Below, piece after piece: positions 11,701 to 22,789 of a stretch of DNA of 64,000 nucleotides (the stretch's first letter is position 1; every line of letters starts with the position of its first letter). The position numbers and the translations under genes are program-made. The DNA lies in the NCBI GenBank assembly GCA_033558025.1, contig JAUCEF010000009.1:1674001-1738000 (forward strand), given 5' to 3'. This stretch comes from Phytophthora sp. 'mugwort'. Its lineage: Eukaryota; Oomycota; Peronosporomycetes; Peronosporales; Peronosporaceae. The notes beneath the pieces are model-generated. The model was not told where the DNA came from. It ran no database searches and saw only the letters and a list, made by a program, of their open reading frames with translations.

Positions 11701-11716
11701 CTTCGCATTGTGAACA

Positions 11717-13432
11717 ATGCCGGCGGCTTCATTGACAATAGTTACCCTCGCGTTGAAGCCTTTTCCTGCCGTAGTTGCATTGATCCATGTCAGCATGAGC
11801 ATTTCCTCGTACTTAGATGGTTCGGTGATGATCTCCTTGGACAAAGCGTGCTCAATGGGATCGACGCGGCTTCTGGATCGTATCTGGCAGAGCAGTGACC
11901 ACGGAGCAGATGAAGGCACGAGTTGGTCATTGTGTCAATACTTAAGAGCGAACATTCACTACCATCGTTTCCAGTTCGCGAAATCACTCCAAGCGGCGGT
12001 GGGTAGCGGGGATCTGGAGGTCGTGAAATGGGTTCTCAACCATTTTTCAGGATGTACAGTCGATGAAAAGGTGGTGGAAGAGGCAGCGCGCCATGGCCGA
12101 ATGGAGATCCTGCAGTATTTACTGCAGTATGGTCGTCGTGAGAGCGAAGACGACGAGAGGATCATTATCTGGGGTGGTGATGACATGGCGAACGCTATTA
12201 AAGAAGGGCACGGTCAAGTAGCGCAGTGGCTGTACGAGAATACTCCTGAAGCTCCAAGGAACATGAACACTGTGATGGAAAACTCGGTGCGGCAAGGCGA
12301 CATGGGGTTAATCCAGTGGCTTTTACAGACAGTATACAAAACGGGCAACTTACTCTCACCTCCGTCGATAAAGGACGCTACTGCAGGGGGCCACATGGAG
12401 CTTCTGCAGTGGATCTTTGAACAAGGATATGGTGGATACTCGGACTATGCACTTGAAGGAGCAGCAAAGAATGGGCGTTTGGACATGGTCGAGTGGCTCG
12501 TGGAGAATGGCATCACGGAAGGTGCCCGAGAAGCCGTACACGCAGCCAGTGGGGAAGGACATCTACACGTTGTACAGTGGCTTTTGGAGCGTGGAGGGAT
12601 CCAGTACCCGCATTTTGCAATGAACTGTGCGATTCGCCAAGGCCACCTGGACATTGTGAAGTACCTTTGCGAAGCGGGCATTGCTAGTGCACCCTCACGC
12701 ATGATGATTGATGCGGCATCCTATGGGCATCTGCATGTGGTAAAGTGGCTCCTGGATGAGTTCGATACAGGCCTTTTCCCGACGGCTGACCTTTCTCGAA
12801 TCGATCGGCCAAATGTACGTGCGATGGATAGAGCGGCAAACAATGGGCATTTGCACGTACTGAGGTGCCTTCACTCAGTCGCTCGGGAAATGCAGGAAGA
12901 AGGAAGGAGCGGGGGCCCTACGTGCACAAACTGGGGTCTGTCGTCGGCGGCCACGATGGGGCATCTCAATGTCGTGAAGTGGTTGGTATCCACATATCCG
13001 AACTTGAACTTCTTACCTCCCACTACAAGTATGACAGCTCGCAATGGCAACCTCGAGATGTTGCAATGGCTTCACCGCCAAGAAAATATAGTGTGGTCAA
13101 CTGACGTTATGGATTCGGCGGCTGAAAATGGTCATCTTTTCGTGGTAAAGTGGCTACAGGAAAATCGCGATGAAGGCTGCACGACGCGTGCAATGGACTA
13201 TGCTGCACGTAGCGGCCATTTAAAGGTCGTTCTATGGCTTCATTTGAATCGAACGGAGGGCTGTACAGTTGATGCTATGGATTTCGCCATTGATCGTGAG
13301 CACTTCGAGGTTTTATTGTTTTTAAGAGCAAATCGCGCTGAAGGCTGCACTGCTTCCGGGAAGCTCTTTGCACGAGAACATAAGCAAAGCGACGTTCTAG
13401 AGTGGTTGGAAGACGAGTACCCAGATCTCTAG
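11717..13432 (+). CDS. Ankyrin-repeat protein, oomycete type
   Basis: An uninterrupted ATG-to-stop frame of 571 residues. From about residue 95 to the end it is a series of ankyrin-type helical repeats, about 25-35 residues each, with the pattern GHLxVVKWLxENRxEGCTxxAMDxAA. Examples are NGHLFVVKWLQENRDEGCTT and SGHLKVVLWLHLNRTEGCTV. The first 90 residues, including ISLDKACSMGSTRLLDRIW, form the typical non-repeat cap of this oomycete family. No signal peptide, membrane segment or catalytic domain is present, so a protein-binding role inside the cell is inferred. Broken relatives lie at 7.3-8.0 kb and 51.5-53.3 kb, so this is the surviving member of a local expansion. The start at 11717 is the first ATG in frame. 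Confidence 0.88.
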   Translation: MPAASLTIVTLALKPFPAVVALIHVSMSISSYLDGSVMISLDKACSMGSTRLLDRIWQSSDHGADEGTSWSLCQYLRANIHYHRFQFAKSLQAAVGSGDLEVVKWVLNHFSGCTVDEKVVEEAARHGRMEILQYLLQYGRRESEDDERIIIWGGDDMANAIKEGHGQVAQWLYENTPEAPRNMNTVMENSVRQGDMGLIQWLLQTVYKTGNLLSPPSIKDATAGGHMELLQWIFEQGYGGYSDYALEGAAKNGRLDMVEWLVENGITEGAREAVHAASGEGHLHVVQWLLERGGIQYPHFAMNCAIRQGHLDIVKYLCEAGIASAPSRMMIDAASYGHLHVVKWLLDEFDTGLFPTADLSRIDRPNVRAMDRAANNGHLHVLRCLHSVAREMQEEGRSGGPTCTNWGLSSAATMGHLNVVKWLVSTYPNLNFLPPTTSMTARNGNLEMLQWLHRQENIVWSTDVMDSAAENGHLFVVKWLQENRDEGCTTRAMDYAARSGHLKVVLWLHLNRTEGCTVDAMDFAIDREHFEVLLFLRANRAEGCTASGKLFAREHKQSDVLEWLEDEYPDL

Positions 13433-14900
13433 TGCTCGATAAATACATGAGAGCGTTAATGATAAATATAAATTCAGGTAACTTTAACCTAGAGTGTCTT
13501 ATTTTATAAGGTTCCGGTCCGGAAAAGAATTAGCACTTCTCAAAATCAGCGATAGCTTTTGCCCTACAGAGGTGCTGCTTCCAACAAACCCTTTTGTATG
13601 TAGAAGCAAACGCTATCTTTAACATCCCCCATGGTTCGCGACTTTAGTTTAAATTTTATATTGCCCTTTTACAGTAGATAGGCAATAGTCTTTACAGTAA
13701 ATATCAGTTAGTATTAAAGTTGTTTTATAGCGGTGGTTACAGTGAGTGGTGCAGCAGCAGAATGTCGACTTCTCGATCAGGACCGACGTCTCCACCGGAG
13801 ATCACAACTCGAACAACGCGTAAGCTCTTCTAACTCCGTGGCAACCACAACTTCATTGCAGTCACCTACACCTTAAGCAAAAACAAATCTGTTATACAGA
13901 AGATGATTTTCAATAGTATAGTTGAGCACCGGGTTGCTGGTGTACCGCCCACTGGTTTTGTGCTTTCTACTTAGAGTTTCCATGCGCGATTCATCGAATC
14001 CATCACGCAGCATATCACGCAAAGTCGCGAAACGCTTGTGTTAAGTATGACACACCGTTAAGTTCGATTAAATTTATAGCGAGCGCATAGACCGGGCATG
14101 ATCAATTGACTGAGAAATTGAATTGGGGCGATTCTCTCAATCGGTCAATTTTGGAAATATTGGCGGCAGGAAGCACAATATCTGATCGAGAAAAGCAGTG
14201 GTTTCTTCACCAAAATCACAGCTGCTTCAAAACATCCGGTACATGTATATGCTCAATACGCATATAGCTTATAGCTTAGAAAAGTTTTCACCAATCAAAA
14301 AGTTATCGATGGTTTGACCAATCAAAGCGATTTTCACAAGAAAAACCTTGTGAGATTTTACAGGAAAAAAAACTAAATGTTACTAATTTCCGGACCAGAG
14401 AAGGATATACCGACATTTCCTTATCATAAGGTCTCCTTTGCCAAAACGGCAATCGTGAAATGGCCAATGAAATGGCGCAATTTGGAACGTGCTACTCGGT
14501 TTTGTCAAAAAGGCAAGATTTACAGTAATAGTGTTTCAAAAATGCGAAACCCAGCGAGTGGTTGGGAATATTCAATTCTGAATTGACCTCGTTTCAGCAC
14601 AAAAGAAATGGCACACCCCCGTGTAGGAGGCGTAGGGCGAAAGCCGAAGTCATATGCTCGAAAAGCGTACTCTATACGGATAAGTTGAGGGCTATTAGCC
14701 GTTATAGAGATTCTGGTAGTCTTGATAGAATTGTGCAGGTAGTTTTTGGTATTATTGCATGCCCACTGAAACTGAAGAAGTTTAAAAAAAACTAGTAAGT
14801 AGATGGGTACGAAAGCGCTCTCACATTGAGAGCATGTGCTTACAGGAGAAAGGGGGTATGCAGAAGTCTTGCAAGCGTGGCCAAGGCACGGTATTTTCAG
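13433..14900. other. AT-rich intergenic spacer
   Basis: No gene is recognisable. The stretch contains a perfect 13-base palindrome (TTCCGGTCCGGAA-like) near 13510 and a related half (TTCCGGACC) near 14388. These could mark a degenerate element, but I could not establish ends. Confidence 0.4.
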
Positions 14901-14959
14901 CCGAAGCGGAGGAGCAGATTTTACTATGCATAACCTCTTCCAGGAGAGAGGGTTCCCGT

Positions 14960-16330
14960 CTCAACCCAGATGCTAACTCAGAATGCTCTTGAAGTCGCTG
15001 CTGAGGCAGGTGTGTTAGCAAGCACGTTTCGAGCTTCTGCATCTTGGGTCGGCGCTTCCATCGCCACAAACGCTCGATCCGTGCACGAACAAGGCAAGGC
15101 CAAACTACTCCAGCTGATGCCGCTCAAGACGCATCAATATTCACCGCGAAAGTTCGACAGACATGGTTGAGACAAGGCATTATAGGGGTGTATAGTGCGG
15201 ATCAAACAGGTAGTAATTGGTGCAATGTTTAGTTTCGCAGAATGTTTCATGATTGATTAACTATCGTAGCTGTATGTTTTGAGTACTTGCTTCGGAAGAC
15301 GATCGACCATCGGAGCGTTCGAACAATTTTGGATTAAATGTGCAGGGAAGGGCAAGAAGCGGGCTACAGCAATATTGCTGGCAGATGCCGACGGGAATAA
15401 GCGACCGCCGTTTCTGGTGTTCAAGACGCGGTCGTCCAGAAAACTCGACGAGCGAGCCGCCAGCACAAAGTTCAGGCATGGTTTTGGTAGGACATTGAAG
15501 AAATCCATTGACCCGATGCAAACATATTATATATCTTTGGCAACGCAAAAGGTTGGTGGGACTCAGTGCCCTTCGTTGAATTTCTAAAGTACCATTTGCT
15601 GGGCGGGAGAACTGTGGCGGCCCCATTTTGCTTCTTTGAGATGATTTGTCTGGTCATTGGACCGAGAAGGTAACCCAGTATGCCGCATCGATCAAGGTTG
15701 TTCTGATAAAGGTATCTCCTAGGTATACTTATGTATGTCAGCCGGTTGATATTGGTTGGAACCAGCTACTGAAGGATCTGCTGCGCCGTTCCTGTGTTGC
15801 TCAAATGCGACAACAAATATCAGAGCTTTAACGCGAAAAAGTGAGACGTAAAGCAGCAACAGCAGCGCAAATAGAAGCCCATCGTCAAAATTGCAGCCAG
15901 CTGGAACTTGCCAGAGATTTTGAACAAGCAAAGGAGCGCGTGGTATCACAAGTTGTTGTGGCCGCGTCTGTTTTCCTGGACCAATCTGGTGTGCGAGCAA
16001 TAGCAGTGACTCTCTTGTGGAAGACGTTTCGAGTAACGCACAAATCGGCAACGCAGTTACATACCGAGAACGCGACGAATCGGGATCGAACTCGCCCAAC
16101 GAGACTCCAAAGTAACCAAGTCGACGACGACGATTGCGAAAGAGGGACGGAGCGGCGTTTGAAGTTGCTGCTCCGTCGAGGGCCATCAATAACCAACTGG
16201 GTCATGGATGTTTGGGGAAATCTCACGCCTGCGACGATAATTGGGGGCTTCCGATGCATCGGCTTGGTAAACGGCACGCGGTCAGCTGAGCAAGCTGAAT
16301 TCCAGACAACGTCCAAATCAATTCTGTGCT
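14960..16330 (+). pseudogene. Pogo/Tigger-like DDE transposase remnant with an intron
   Basis: This remnant matches the DDE_1 superfamily in order. An N-terminal part around 15100 ends VYSADQT, with the first catalytic aspartate. A 60-bp GT-AG intron at 15210-15269 interrupts it, and precise removal yields ADQTAVCFEYL. WIKCAGKGKKRATAILLADA and DGNKRPPFLVFKTR follow, then SGHWTEKVTQY near 15650 and PPRY/CQPVDIGWNQLLKDLL with the third aspartate around 15750. The tail (about 15841-16330) keeps RRGPSITNWVMDVWGNL and TPATIIGGF, the usual C-terminal region. Frameshifts near 15320 and 15580, plus stops, make it a pseudogene. Confidence 0.75.
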
Positions 16331-16490
16331 AAATCGATAGCGGTACTATCACTTGTAGCACTAACAAACCGTCGTTCCCGCGTCTGTTGTGCAGATGATA
16401 TCCCAACGACAGGAGAACAAGCGAAAGCTCGGGAGATAGCGAAGAAGAATCGCCAATATACTTTGCTTGTTGAAAATTGTTTGATTACCC

Positions 16491-16826
16491 ACCTGCATAC
16501 AGAGTCATTCACAGCATGTAGTTATTCTCACAAGCAAAGCACAGCAATCACACATGAGAACAAGTGAGTCCACATACCAGTCAACGCCCCTGCCAACGCG
16601 CGCCCTGTAAATCGCAGCAGCGGCCGAGCAGTAGCCCGCCGCCTGCCGTCCAATTGCTTCTGGCTCCACCTGCATACAGAGTCATTGACAGCACGTAGTT
16701 AGTCTCACAAGCAAAGCACAACAATCACACACGAGGACAAGTATATCCACATACCAGTCAACGTCCCTGCCAACGTGCGCGCTGTAAACCGAGCAGTAGC
16801 CCGCCGCCTGTCCGCTTCTTTCTGGG
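16491..16826. repeat. Tandem duplication of about 155-177 bp
   Basis: The stretch starting ACCTGCATACAGAGTCATT at 16491 is repeated from 16668, an offset of 177 bp. The two copies share long blocks such as CTCACAAGCAAAGCACA, CCACATACCAGTCAACG and GAGCAGTAGCCCGCCGCCTG. The second copy lacks about 15 bases (AATCGCAGCAGCGGC) present in the first. No coding function is seen. Confidence 0.75.
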
Positions 16827-16994
16827 CAGTCTTGTTTTAGATTGGCGTATAGTAATGGCGAATAGCGGTACAATACATCTCTTTTAGGTACGATTTGTGT
16901 AAGTACGAAGCATTTACGTTTGGCACACTCACCTTGAAACCCTACACCCAGATGCATATGGGTGGGCCCTTATGCCAAGGAAATGTCGGTAGTA

Positions 16995-18452
16995 CACCTT
17001 TGCCACCTTGAAGTGATTACAACGAGCTCAAAGGGGTCAGAAACTAGTGAGTAGCCTCTAGGGTTTTAGAATTAATTTTAAACATCGAGATTCATTCAAT
17101 GTGGACAGTATCCAACAAAGTGGTGCCAGGAGCGAGGTAGGAAATTACTTCCGAATTCACCCCGTTGGACAACATGTCCATGAGCCCAAGCACGCCCTCC
17201 CCGCGCGCACGCCCGTGGGGTTGGACGCCTACAGACAAGGACAAGACTGGCTGTTGCACCACCACAGCCCGCCGGATCATCGATAGCGGGTCCCGTGAGG
17301 TAAATCCGAGGCGGCCACCGTGCGCCGATCGTAGAGTACACGCCAGCGACGGAAGATGTCCTCGTCGGACGTAGAGAAGGACTGCCTGTATATGTTTGCG
17401 CAGCTTCAAAGTATGGTTATGTTTACCTTTGGCGCAATGCTGAGCACGTCTCTCATGAGTAAAAGGCTGTGTGGCAAGATGAAACAGGTCCTATATTTTC
17501 ATCTTAATCCCGTAGCTATTACTGACTTATATCCAATGCTCATGTAAAAAACATATACTGTGCAGGTCCGAATTGAACCATCGACCTGTAACAGCGAAGC
17601 AAATATTGAGAAGCGACGCGTGCTAGCTGAAGCTCTTCTCAAGCACGGACGTGAAGGTGCTTTTACTGTTTATTATGACATACCAAACTTCAACCTCTAC
17701 TGTAAGCGTTCCTAAGGCCGGCCTCTCGAAGGCTCGCACGCGGTGGTCAAGCTCCCACCATCGAAGGGGAGGAGGAGGAACCTGCAGATTCAATGCCCGT
17801 TTATACCGATATAAGGCTTGCGCACTATGCTACACAGAGATGCATCATCAAGATGGATGTCAACGCATCGTTTGTCGCCGTCAAAGCGAGCGAGTTTACC
17901 AGTCCGACTTCGCTGTCAAGCCGTCGTGATAGTGCTGGACAACGCCCCAGCACACAGTCAAGCCGAAGCGTTGGCCCAGACCGAGACGATCTCGTGCTAC
18001 TCCGTCTGGTATTCTATTTTCCCATGCGTAATCCCATCGAAGGTACGGATTGCTAGGTTATGTCTTTTGATGTATATTATGCTAATGGTTTTGGTATAGG
18101 ATGTTTCGGCGTGTTGAAGGCTAGGATTAAAGGATACATTGCTCTGTACCACGACACAATGTTGAATGTGCCTTGGGGACAGATGAAAGGGCTGCGTATG
18201 CAGCTGCTCGAGAAGGCTGCAAGAAAATGCATGTCATGCATGACTCAGCGCTTGGTCAACAGGATGGCACGCCACGCGTTCGTTGCCGCTAAGAGGGGCG
18301 AAGAGATGGAGTACGGCACGTAACCCATTTGAGCTAGACGAAAGCCACATTGGTCGGAATAAAAAACCATGTCTTTCTGAAAAAGTAAATCTGAGTTTTT
18401 TTACGTTAGCCGTTTGGGATTAAATTGTAGTCACTTTGAGATGGTAAATATG
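16995..18452 (+). mobile_element. Degenerate Tc1/mariner-like element A (related to element at 49.7-51.2 kb)
   Basis: The left tip is CACCTTTGCCACC, preceded by TA at 16993-16994. The right tip, read in reverse complement from 18452, is CATATTTACCATC, followed by TA at 18453-18454. About 30 bp of imperfect inverted repeat is visible. The left tip shares CACCTTTGCC with the well-preserved element at 49688-51236, and the internal transposase remnants are homologous. TA flanks fit Tc1/mariner target duplication. Confidence 0.6.
17580..18323 (+). pseudogene. Tc1/mariner-like transposase remnant with a 57-bp intron
   Basis: This is a DDE transposase of the Tc1/mariner/IS630 group. The first catalytic region reads YYDIPNFNLYCKR, equivalent to YFDETNFNVYCKR in the element at 50 kb, with the acid retained. 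The second is VVIVLDNAPAHSQAEA. The third region, NPIE|GCFGVLKARIKGY, is interrupted after the glutamate codon by a canonical GT-AG intron at 18043-18099 that contains a branch-like TGCTAAT. The end is KAARKCMSCMTQRLVNRMAR and ends in EYGT, as in the other copy. A frame change near 17900 and further shifts upstream show that it is not functional. Confidence 0.72.
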
Positions 18453-18559
18453 TAGTACCACATAAAATCATACTCACTGGACTGGTTGTGCGAGATTGGA
18501 TTACTAACTAATTAGTACTTAGTGTAGCGCCGCATTCAAGTAATGATTCATGTAACTAC

Positions 18560-18676
18560 GAACTAGTACCTGATTACCACAGATTTCCCAAAACTAGTAC
18601 CATTCCCAAAAGTAGTACTATTAATGATAGTACCAGTTCAATTTGGAGTTCATTACACAAAGTTGGGTAGCTAAAC
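18560..18676. repeat. MULE left terminal inverted repeat
   Basis: Reverse complement matches 20943-21056. It is rich in TAGTAC words. The inner end is at the GTAGCTAAAC sequence and the outer end at GAACTAGTACC. Confidence 0.75.
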
Positions 18677-18993
18677 GATGGAATCAGCAGTTCTAGACTA
18701 GCGCATTGAAATCAGGAGGGGGGGGGTTACCCTGAAAGCCCTCCTACCGCGCACACCGACAACGCAGAATACCTGGACCACCTACAACCCACACACCCAC
18801 GCTTGAGCGCGCATGCACGCGCTCCATAGACTTTTTGCGTCGAGTGAATATTTATATGAAAGGACGTGTATTATGCAGTTAGATGATGGTCAAATGAGTA
18901 GGAAAGCCGGTGACAAGCGAGCAGAGCCCTCAAAGGTTTCGTCAATTTGGTGGGTGGGTCCTTGAGCATCAACAACGCATGACGAGGTGTCAT

Positions 18994-20861
18994 TTAAAGC
19001 CACGACATGTGGTTGCAGGTCTGCGTTGGCTTCCTCGGCCTCATTACGTGGCGCTTGCACATTGTGCGGTTGTGGCCCGTACCACTGCAAGTTCGGCACG
19101 TGTACGTATGTTTTGGCTCCTCCCCGTTGCTGGCGATTTGTCTGGTGATTCGTTTCCCCACCTGCCTGTAATACGGGGATGGCTGGACGTGGTCGCTTGT
19201 GCGCAGCGAGCCCTTGACCGGAGCCTCGATACCCTTCCCCACGAACGCATTAGCGAACGAGCTAACAAGATAACCTGGGTGGAAAGCGCGGGCGTAAAGC
19301 TCTGGCTGCTTGCATGATTGCAATACGGCGACAACATGACGGCATGCGATTCTTAGCTGGTCATAAGTAGGGCAAGAACATGAAGGGCCCGTGATGTCAA
19401 CACGTCGGAGGTTCAGAGAGCCACCACGTGACACAAAGTACACCATATCTGTAGATCGACGAGTGCTGTACTCGCCCACACTCTTTCTCCCAAAGTTTCT
19501 TTGCATATGGTGTCAGTGTCTTTCCTTTAGCAAGCGATAGTGTAGCGAGTCTGTCACGCTCGCTTTGGCGGTCCTTTCCACCCATGGTACACTTAAGAAA
19601 GGCTTTAAAAGGAGCAGATTGGCGGATACCATGCTCTATCATGGCGCTGTTGTCGCTCTCGACAAAATTCGCCGACCGCCACGCAAAATGAGGACTAGCC
19701 ATCAAAGGTACGCGGGCGTCTCCGTCTTGATGAGTCGCGTACCCGGTCATATTTGCGTGTACCGTCCAGCTCACTGGGTTTATGTTAGACAGGTACTCCA
19801 CGACTGAAGTACCGAACTTAACTCTTCATGGCAGCCGAATAATCGACTTCAGTCTCAGCAGCCTGTATCCTCCAGATAGAATTTCGAAATGCTTGACATC
19901 CAAACTTGAAGTGATGCTTTAGGTTGCGAAGTAGATGTACCGTGCAATATCTAAGTTCAACACGAACAACCCTCTGTCCATACAGACGCCCGACCGAACC
20001 TATAATTTTACCTCTATCGCAGAACTCGGCTTGTGCTTGGGTGTTTAAATCAGCGATTGCACAGTGCTTGAAAACCAGAGAATATTTGCTTCATTTTCGA
20101 TGTTGCAGGGGCGATGGCGAGCGTCAACATTGCGCCCATTCCCATCCCGCCCGATCAGGGACAAGACCACACCATTCTACCTAGGGTGTTTGATGTGTGT
20201 TCCATCAAAGCCAAGAACCGGGATCAGATACTGTTGACTCTCCACATTCACACCTAAAGCAAGAAATCCACGTAGAACCGCCGATGTTGGTCGACCTCGA
20301 GTTTGACAGTGGTTCCTGGATTTTTGTCTCGTAGCTCGCAAAACAAAGCCGATGGGTATGCAAACGACTCCCCCCACTTGCCAACCTGTGTTTCGACGAC
20401 GGCATCCTTTGCCCTGTAGAGTTTTGACTTGCATTCTTGCAGATTGGTGCCGTCGCGTTCCTGCACGATATATAGAGCCCTTTCGCTTCATCGAGCGATC
20501 ACTACGCACGGCAGCCTTGAAGGTACGAAGAGCTTCGATTTTGCCGTTGGCTGGCTTTTGCGACAGATGTGCAGAAATCTGTGTGCTGGTCGTGAAGGGA
20601 TGAAACGTACGTATGATACGTTTCATCTTGTTCTGTCCGCCGTGTCATTAATGCCTTCCGTGAGCATATTTCACTGGTGCATAAGTACGTGTTATTCCGA
20701 CCGCTGCCTTTGTCTAGCTTGCACTTTTTATTGTTGTTGAAGGCGTAGTACCGTAAGAACTGGGTGGCTATGTGCCCAGTTGGAAATCGCATTCCTAGTT
20801 GAAGCTCCGATGCGTCATACAGACTCTTGACGTCTAGCAGGACACGCGACATTTCCACCAA
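18994..20861 (-). pseudogene. MULE transposase remnant (MuDR-type with SWIM and CCHC zinc fingers)
   Basis: Read on the minus strand from 20861. The N-terminal DNA-binding region has LGMRFPTGHIATQFLRYYAF and a Cys-containing block. VLGFDGTHIKHP near 20190 holds the first catalytic aspartate of MULE transposases. A middle section spans about 19801-19400 (AFLKCTMGGKDRQSERDR). The C-terminus carries a SWIM zinc finger (CSCPTYDQLRIACRHVVAVL), then a CCHC-type knuckle (CRTCSGTGHNRTMCKR). The SWIM finger and the D-G-T motif together are diagnostic for MULEs. At least three frame changes break the gene. SWIM and knuckle are in one clean frame at 19506-18994. Confidence 0.78.
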
Positions 20862-20942
20862 AGTTTCGTCGTCCTGGTGGTTATCTGTTTGAAGCCCCAG
20901 GTGTGGAGCTGTAGTTTCTATAAATATGAGTGGTTCTGGGCT

Positions 20943-21056
20943 GTTTCAGCTACCCAACTTTGTGTAATGAACTCCAAATATAACTGGTACTATTAATAGT
21001 ACTCTTTTGGGAATGGTACTAATTTTGGGAAATCTGTAGTAATCAGGTACTAGTTC
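20943..21056. repeat. MULE right terminal inverted repeat
   Basis: Matches the reverse complement of 18560-18676 with a few substitutions and a three-base indel. The outer end is CAGGTACTAGTTC. Confidence 0.75.
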
Positions 21057-22780
21057 TGGGAAAAAAAGCTCCTATGCACAATGAACGTAAAAAAGATCTG
21101 GCAAGTCTCCATGTTCTCGCCTCATAATTTTAATGTTAAAACAGGTGATCGTATAATTGGGCTCACTGAGACACTGATTCACTGATTCGTAAAAACAAAA
21201 TCAGTTAAACCTGACGTTTTTTTGTATGAAAAAATACTTTAACGAGCAAAAAAACATATAGTATAAAGCTTTTTTATTGCAAGCTCATACTGAAAACCAG
21301 TGGCTCATTGTATACGGTACATCAGTATACCATTCATTACAAACCAAAATCCAAATATTTGAAATATGTATCCATTTTTTTCAGGTAATCTGTAGCTTTG
21401 GGCGTTCGTGAGAGTGATGCTGGCCGGCTGCCTGTGGGGAAGGATGAATTAGAAGAACGACTAGAGGCTTATGCGCAACATCAGAACCTGAGCCAACCGA
21501 TAGCTCGAGTGGTTGAAATGCTTGTGACACATTTTACGTATTGTGATTTTTTTCGTCGGAAACACCCGACTTAGGTCGATTGATCCAATCGACGGCTCCA
21601 TGCGATTGGATATAAGTAAGTTCAATTACCCCGAAGCAGCGAATAGTGTATTGCCGTCAGTAGGTCTCCATGAGTCTCGGCGAGTTTACTGTGCGCTCTC
21701 CGTGTATCACTTCCATAGGTCGGCCGCAGGAAAGGGAGATACGTACTACGCTTCTTGTTACGTTGCTATCAGCCTTACCCGGAATATAATGCAGATTTCG
21801 ATAGACTCCGAGCGCGAAACAAGGGTCGATGCGGAGACGAGTCAACGCGTGATGGCGTTTACACCCGGGGGGTATGTGGACACTCGTGTCCAAGTTCTGC
21901 ACGCGAAGACTCTTTTGTTCGGGTGCTTATGTCTGCAGGACGTGGTTCGTTTGTAGCGGCGATATGCTTACCGCCGCGTCGAGATCGTGTAGTGGTCTTG
22001 GGGAAGGCACCTTGGCCTGCTTCCAGCAAATTTGCAGAGTGCTCCAAACCTCTGGTACAGGATATAATATAATGTTTCGTAGGTGGTCGATTGGATTGAG
22101 TCGAGAGAAGACGCACAATCCTGTTTCAGTAAGTGGGTACACGATGCGATAATAAAGCAGCGTAAAGTATCCCCTCACAATTGAACACGCTGTCGAATAT
22201 AAGGCATATGGCAAAGTTCAGATCTAATTTAAACAAATTCAAATATTATATCGATGGAATGGAAAATGACGACGACGTAGCTGACAGTCAATGTGAACGG
22301 GTTTACTACCGCTATAAGGTCGCGAAAAGGTCCCGTTAGTATATTTAAATAGTTTTGTTTGAGCAAGAAAATAGTTGGTTTAGACTATTTTTGAACTCAT
22401 ACTATTTTCGCAATAGACTAATTACTGTAGACATTGTACTTAAGTAGTGTTTGCACGCATCTCTAAACATTCCAGTGTATTCCCCATTGAACAGCGGAGC
22501 TAGATCATTTTTGAATTACAATTTCACAGCGAATCGGACAAATCCGCACTAGTTCTTCTTCCCAGCGCGAGATCATGCTCCTCATTCCCCACACTTGTAC
22601 CCCTCGCAAGTCCGAGATCACGATCGTTAGGGTCCCCGGGACCTTCGCGCAAGCTATCTCACCCAAAAGAGAAGCGGCAGCAGGTCGAAAGGCACATCCG
22701 TAAGTCGAATCTCACGCCAACAATCAGTCGAGAATATGTTTTCTTGTCCAACTCCAACGGGCAAATGACCACGCGGTATA
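21057..22780. other. Gene-free, partly AT-rich region
   Basis: Frames at 21543-21956 and 21755-22072 plus have no recognisable domain. A plus-strand stretch around 21440-21530 (AYAQHQNLSQPIARVVEMLV) looks protein-like but runs into stops. Nothing here can be assigned. Confidence 0.35.
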
Positions 22781-22789
22781 CTGCTCGTC

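Larger units (their letters stand above)
18560..21056 (-). mobile_element. Mutator-like element (MULE) with long terminal inverted repeats
   Basis: The ends are inverted repeats: 18560-18676 and 20943-21056, about 115 bp, roughly 90% alike by eye. They contain the shared runs CTACCCAACTTTGTGTAATG and TTTTGGGAATGGTACTA. Between them lies a minus-strand MULE transposase in pieces. A 9-bp target duplication was not found directly next to the repeat limits I defined, so the exact tips may be a few bases off or the flanks may have decayed. Length is about 2.5 kb. Confidence 0.75.

Noticed and set aside
14100..14160. Inverted arms around TCAATTGACTGAGA
   Set aside because: Pairing is weak and limited to AT-rich words.
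17560..17620. Sequence resembling the T-arm of a reverse-strand tRNA (GAATTGAACC)
   Set aside because: No acceptor or anticodon arms can be folded, and it lies inside the Tc1-like transposase remnant.
17850..17960. Apparent shared frame change in both Tc1-like copies, considered as programmed frameshifting
   Set aside because: The two copies shift in different directions (+1 versus -1), so they are independent decay.
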